NCBI GenBank assembly: GCA_940746715.1
Contig: CALNWN010000009.1
Location: 1 to 64,000, forward strand
DNA length: 64,000 nucleotides
Direction: 5' to 3'
DNA from: an uncultured Paraburkholderia sp.
GTDB lineage: Bacteria > Pseudomonadota > Gammaproteobacteria > Burkholderiales > Burkholderiaceae
The first letter of the stretch is position 1. Every line of letters starts with the position of its first letter. A program made the translations under genes and the position numbers. The notes under the pieces are model-generated. The model saw only the letters and a program-made list of their open reading frames with translations. It made no database searches and was not told the origin of the DNA. Of the stretch, positions 61,261 through 64,000 are shown one piece after another.

Positions 61261-62729
61261 ATGTATCTCGGCATCAACCTCGGCACGTCCGAAGTGAAAG
61301 TCCTGCTGCTCGCCTCCACCGGACGCGTGATTGGCACCGCTGGCTCTCCGTTCACCGTTTCGCGCCCGCATCAGCGCTGGGCCGAGCAGAATCCCGAAGA
61401 TTGGTGGACCGGCACGCGCAGCGCGCTCGCCGCGTTACGCGCGAAGCATCCCGACGAGTTTGCGCAGATTCGCGGCATCGGCCTCTCGGGCCAGATGCAC
61501 GGCGCCGTGCTGCTGGATGCGGAGGACCGCGTGCTGCGGCCCGCGATTCTGTGGAACGACATGCGCAGCGACAAGGAATGCGCCGAGCTCACCGGGCGCG
61601 CACCCGACCTGCACAGCGTGGCCGGCAATCTGGCGATGCCGGGTTTCACCGCGCCGAAGCTGCTATGGGTCGCGCGTCACGAGCCTGACATCTTCGCGCG
61701 GACCGCGTGCGTATTGCTGCCGAAAGACTACTTGCGTCTGCAACTGACGGGCGGCAAGGTGTCCGATCCATCGGATGCCGCCGGCACGCTGTGGCTCGAC
61801 GTCGCGAAACGCGACTGGTCGGATTCGCTACTCGCCGCGTGCAACATGACGCGCGCGCAAATGCCGGGCCTCGCCGAAGGCAGCGCGCCCTCCGGCACGT
61901 TGCTGCCGCAGGTCGCGCGTGAGCTGGGTTTGAGCGACGGCGTGATCGTCGCGGCCGGCGGCGGCGACAACGCGACGAGCGCAATCGGCATCGGCGCGAC
62001 GCAACCGGGCGACGGCTTCGTGTCGCTCGGCACGTCCGGCGTGCTGTGCGTGGTCGGCGACAGCTTCCGGCCGAACCCGGCTTCCGCCGTGCATGCGTTC
62101 TGCCACGCGATTCCGGACCGCTGGCATCAAATGAGCGTGGTGCTCTCGGCGGCAAGCTGTTTGCGCTGGGTCTGCAAGCTCACCTCCACCGACGAGCCCA
62201 CGCTGCTCGCCGAAATCGAAGCACTGCCCGCAGACGCGCTCAACACCGCGCCGCTCTTCTTGCCGTATCTGTCCGGCGAACGCACGCCGCACAACGACCC
62301 GTATGCGCAGGGCGTGTTCTTCGGCATGAACCACGCGACGGATCGTGCGCTGCTCGGCTATGCGGTGCTGGAAGGCGTCACGCTCGCGCTCACGGACGGC
62401 CTCGACGCGCTGCGTGCGGCCGGCACCGAAGCGAAGGCACTGTCGCTGCTGGGCGGCGGCGCACGCAGCGATTACTGGGCGCAACTGCTCGCCGATGCGC
62501 TCGACACCGCGACGCGCAAGCACGGCGGCGAGACAGGCGCGGCACTCGGCGCGGCTGGCTCGCGGCGGGCGGCGATCCGGCGACCGTGCTCAGCAAACCG
62601 CCCATCGAGAAGTAGTTCACGCCGAATCCGCGCCGTCATGCCGGATTGCGCACGCGGCTCGACGCTTACCGCGCGCTGTATCGTCACGTTCGGCCGCTCT
62701 TCGATCCGGCGCGCGAACGGCTCGCCTGA
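61261..62729 (+). pseudogene. xylB: Xylulokinase, frameshift and nonsense near the 3' end
   Basis: XylB phosphorylates D-xylulose to xylulose 5-phosphate. The start MYLGINLGTSEVKVLLLAST and the motifs GIGLSGQMHGAVLLDAED, AGGGDNATSAIGIGATQPGD and FLPYLSGERTPHNDPYAQGV are intact to GGETGAALGAA. Near 62554 bases are missing and the frame moves to WLAAGGDPATVLSKPPIEK. A TAG at 62613-62615 then interrupts what continues in frame as FTPNPRRHAGLRTRLDAYRA, LYRHVRPLFDPARERLA, and TGA at 62727-62729. GAG-to-TAG is the simplest origin. Only about the last 55 residues are affected, yet these belong to the kinase C-terminal domain. Confidence 0.88.
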
Positions 62730-62825
62730 GCGCGAGAGCACCGCGCAAACCGCAGCCGGCCGGGTCGCGCGTCGACCCGGACACGCCGGCTGCTATCATC
62801 GGCGCCCTTCAAGCGGATCGTCACA

Positions 62826-63773
62826 GTGCCCAAGTCCACAGAAAAACTCGACCTTGCTACTCGCGCCGCGTGGCTCTACTACGTCGCGGGCAACACCCAG
62901 AACGAGATCGCCGAGAAGTTGCAGGTGTCGCGTCCGGTCGCGCAGCGGCTCGTCGCTTTCGCAGTGGAAAAGAACCTGATTCGCGTGCGCGTCGATCATC
63001 AGCTCGCTGACTGCCTGTCGCTCGCCGATCAGCTGTCTAAACGCTATGGCCTTTCGATGTGCGAAGTCGTGCCGATCGACAGCGACACACCCGAAGAGGT
63101 CGACCGCAAGCTAGCGGTGGCGGGCGCGCAGGTCATGGAGCGTTACCTCGCGGAAGAAAAACCGATGGTGGTCGCCGTCAGCAGTGGCCGGACGCTGAAA
63201 GCCGCGGTCGATCAGATCGCGCAGCTGGACCGTCCGCAGCACCGGTTGGTGTCGATGGTCGGCGCCATCGCTCAGGACGGCTCCTCCAACCGCTATGACG
63301 TCGCGCTGCACATTTCGGAGAAGACAGGCGGCAAGCATTTTCTGCTGCCGGCACCGTTGATCGCGGACAGCGAGGCCGAACGCGCGCAGTGGTGCAATCA
63401 CCGGCTGTATCGGATCGTCGAGGCACTGTCGGCAGAGGCGGACGTCGCGTTTGTCGGCATCGGCAATATCGGGCCGAAGTGTCCGCTGCACGAGGACGGC
63501 TTCATCACGTCGGCGGAAGTGAAGGAGCTGGTGCAGAACGGCGCGGTGGCCGAAATGCTAGGACTGCCAATCGATGCCGCCGGCGCGCGCGTGGAATCGC
63601 CTACGGGCCGGCGAGTGACCAGCATCTCGATCGACTCGCCGCCGCGGCGGCCGACCATCGGGTTCGCGGGCGGCAAGCGCAAACGCGAGGCGCTGATCGC
63701 GGTGCTAAAGGGCGGCTGGCTGTCGGGACTCGTGACCGACGAGCTGTGTGCGCGCGCGGCGTTAGAGGCGTAA
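62826..63773 (+). CDS. SorC/DeoR-family sugar-binding transcriptional regulator
   Basis: The 315-residue protein starts at GTG 62826. An N-terminal helix-turn-helix (WLYYVAGNTQNEIAEKLQVS, RPVAQRLVAFAVEKNLIRVR) precedes a large sugar-phosphate-binding domain with VVAVSSGRTLKAAVDQIAQL, MVGAIAQDGSSNRYDVALHI and DVAFVGIGNIGPKCPLHEDG. It resembles regulators of arabinitol and sorbitol operons. It is intact. It lies after the xylulokinase and before a convergent sugar ABC ATPase. Confidence 0.9.
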   Translation: MPKSTEKLDLATRAAWLYYVAGNTQNEIAEKLQVSRPVAQRLVAFAVEKNLIRVRVDHQLADCLSLADQLSKRYGLSMCEVVPIDSDTPEEVDRKLAVAGAQVMERYLAEEKPMVVAVSSGRTLKAAVDQIAQLDRPQHRLVSMVGAIAQDGSSNRYDVALHISEKTGGKHFLLPAPLIADSEAERAQWCNHRLYRIVEALSAEADVAFVGIGNIGPKCPLHEDGFITSAEVKELVQNGAVAEMLGLPIDAAGARVESPTGRRVTSISIDSPPRRPTIGFAGGKRKREALIAVLKGGWLSGLVTDELCARAALEA

Positions 63774-63803
63774 AGCCGCGCTCACCGCCTGCGATCCAGG
63801 CTG

Positions 63804-63834
63804 AAAAAACAGGAAGGCGCCGCCCGCGCCTTCC
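63804..63834 (-). terminator. Terminator at the 3' end of the edge ABC ATPase gene
   Basis: GGAAGGCGC (63812-63820) and GCGCCTTCC (63826-63834) form a perfect 9-bp stem with a 5-nt loop. The A run at 63804-63809 provides a U tract on the minus strand. It lies between convergent genes. Confidence 0.82.
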
Positions 63835-63847
63835 TCGCGTCTCAAGC

Positions 63848-64000
63848 TCAAGCCGCCAGCACTTCGACGATCTTGCGCTGGAACGCCTTGCCCTCACTGT
63901 CGAACAGATGACAATGGTCGGGCGTCGCGCCGAGCTTCTGCATATCGCCTTTCGCGTGACGTTCGAGCGGCGGAATGCGCGCGATCAAACCATCCGGCGC
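63848..64000 (-). CDS. MalK/UgpC-type sugar ABC transporter ATPase, C-terminal end (partial)
   Basis: The last 50 residues of a minus-strand gene reach a TGA at 63850-63848. They read GLIARIPPLERHAKGDMQKL, then HCHLFDSEGKAFQRKIVEVL, the end of the TOBE/OB domain of CUT1-family ATPases such as MalK, UgpC or SmoK. The gene continues beyond the window. With the neighbouring genes it suggests a second polyol importer (sorbitol/mannitol type). Confidence 0.65.
   Translation of the reverse strand, partial: APDGLIARIPPLERHAKGDMQKLGATPDHCHLFDSEGKAFQRKIVEVLAA

Overview
The window is a GC-rich chromosomal segment from a member of the Burkholderiaceae, most like the Paraburkholderia/Caballeronia group. 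The basis is gene content and order: rpsT-DUF3579-argF-argG, lpxK-Trm112-kdsB-adk, kynR/kynB-kynU-kynA, a DUF2917/MocR pair, and protein sequences that read as close Burkholderia homologues. No rRNA, tRNA, insertion sequence, phage or CRISPR array was seen.

Layout. 1-8.7 kb: end of fusA, a cupin, a broken nickel/cobalt permease, a wrecked peptide ABC transporter, a Rap1a-like secreted protein, an aldo/keto reductase and a broken GntR regulator. 8.7-13.2 kb: a broken CaiB-type CoA-transferase divergent from a helix-turn-helix citrate synthase homologue, DUF2917, then a mosaic of three gene fragments (MocR regulator, possible ECF sigma factor, ClpP). 13.3-15.8 kb: a NYN/LOTUS-type protein and a broken glycine-zipper lipoprotein. 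16.1-33.1 kb: a clean housekeeping block (sodB, xseA, lpxK, Trm112, kdsB, adk, SDR, sirB1-like, murJ, rpsT, DUF3579, argF, argG, murB, yajQ, plsY, ybaK). 33.2-48.6 kb: mixed intact and damaged genes (acyl-CoA ligase with a stop, xerD, ogt, damaged queG, tsaE fused in frame to amiC, broken eamA and pirin, ybbN, tcdA, pdxH, broken cfa and DUF72, msrA, flavin reductase). 48.7-51.9 kb: kynurenine pathway with kynB frameshifted and kynA truncated. 51.9-64 kb: a pentitol/polyol uptake and catabolism locus (SDR, FGGY kinase, Zn-dehydrogenase, RbsABC-type importer, AraC regulator, polyol dehydrogenase, xylulokinase, SorC regulator, edge of a UgpC/MalK-type ATPase) in which most enzymes are disrupted.

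The dominant signal is gene decay. By comparing overlapping frames I count about 27 frameshifts, three in-frame amber stops, at least four junctions where genes have lost internal or terminal segments, and two exact tandem duplications (17 bp and 103 bp). None of the damage falls in the 17-kb housekeeping block. Several shifts look like loss of one CG unit from a CGCG run. This fits a recently host-restricted symbiont undergoing genome reduction, such as the leaf-nodule Burkholderia/Caballeronia symbionts. Consensus errors in an assembly could explain part of it and must be excluded. I did not find a convincing undescribed multi-gene system. The most interesting local items are the TsaE-AmiC fusion made by a 17-bp duplication, the permease-ATPase fusion made by a deletion, and the DNA-binding-domain citrate synthase homologue facing a CoA-transferase across a palindrome.
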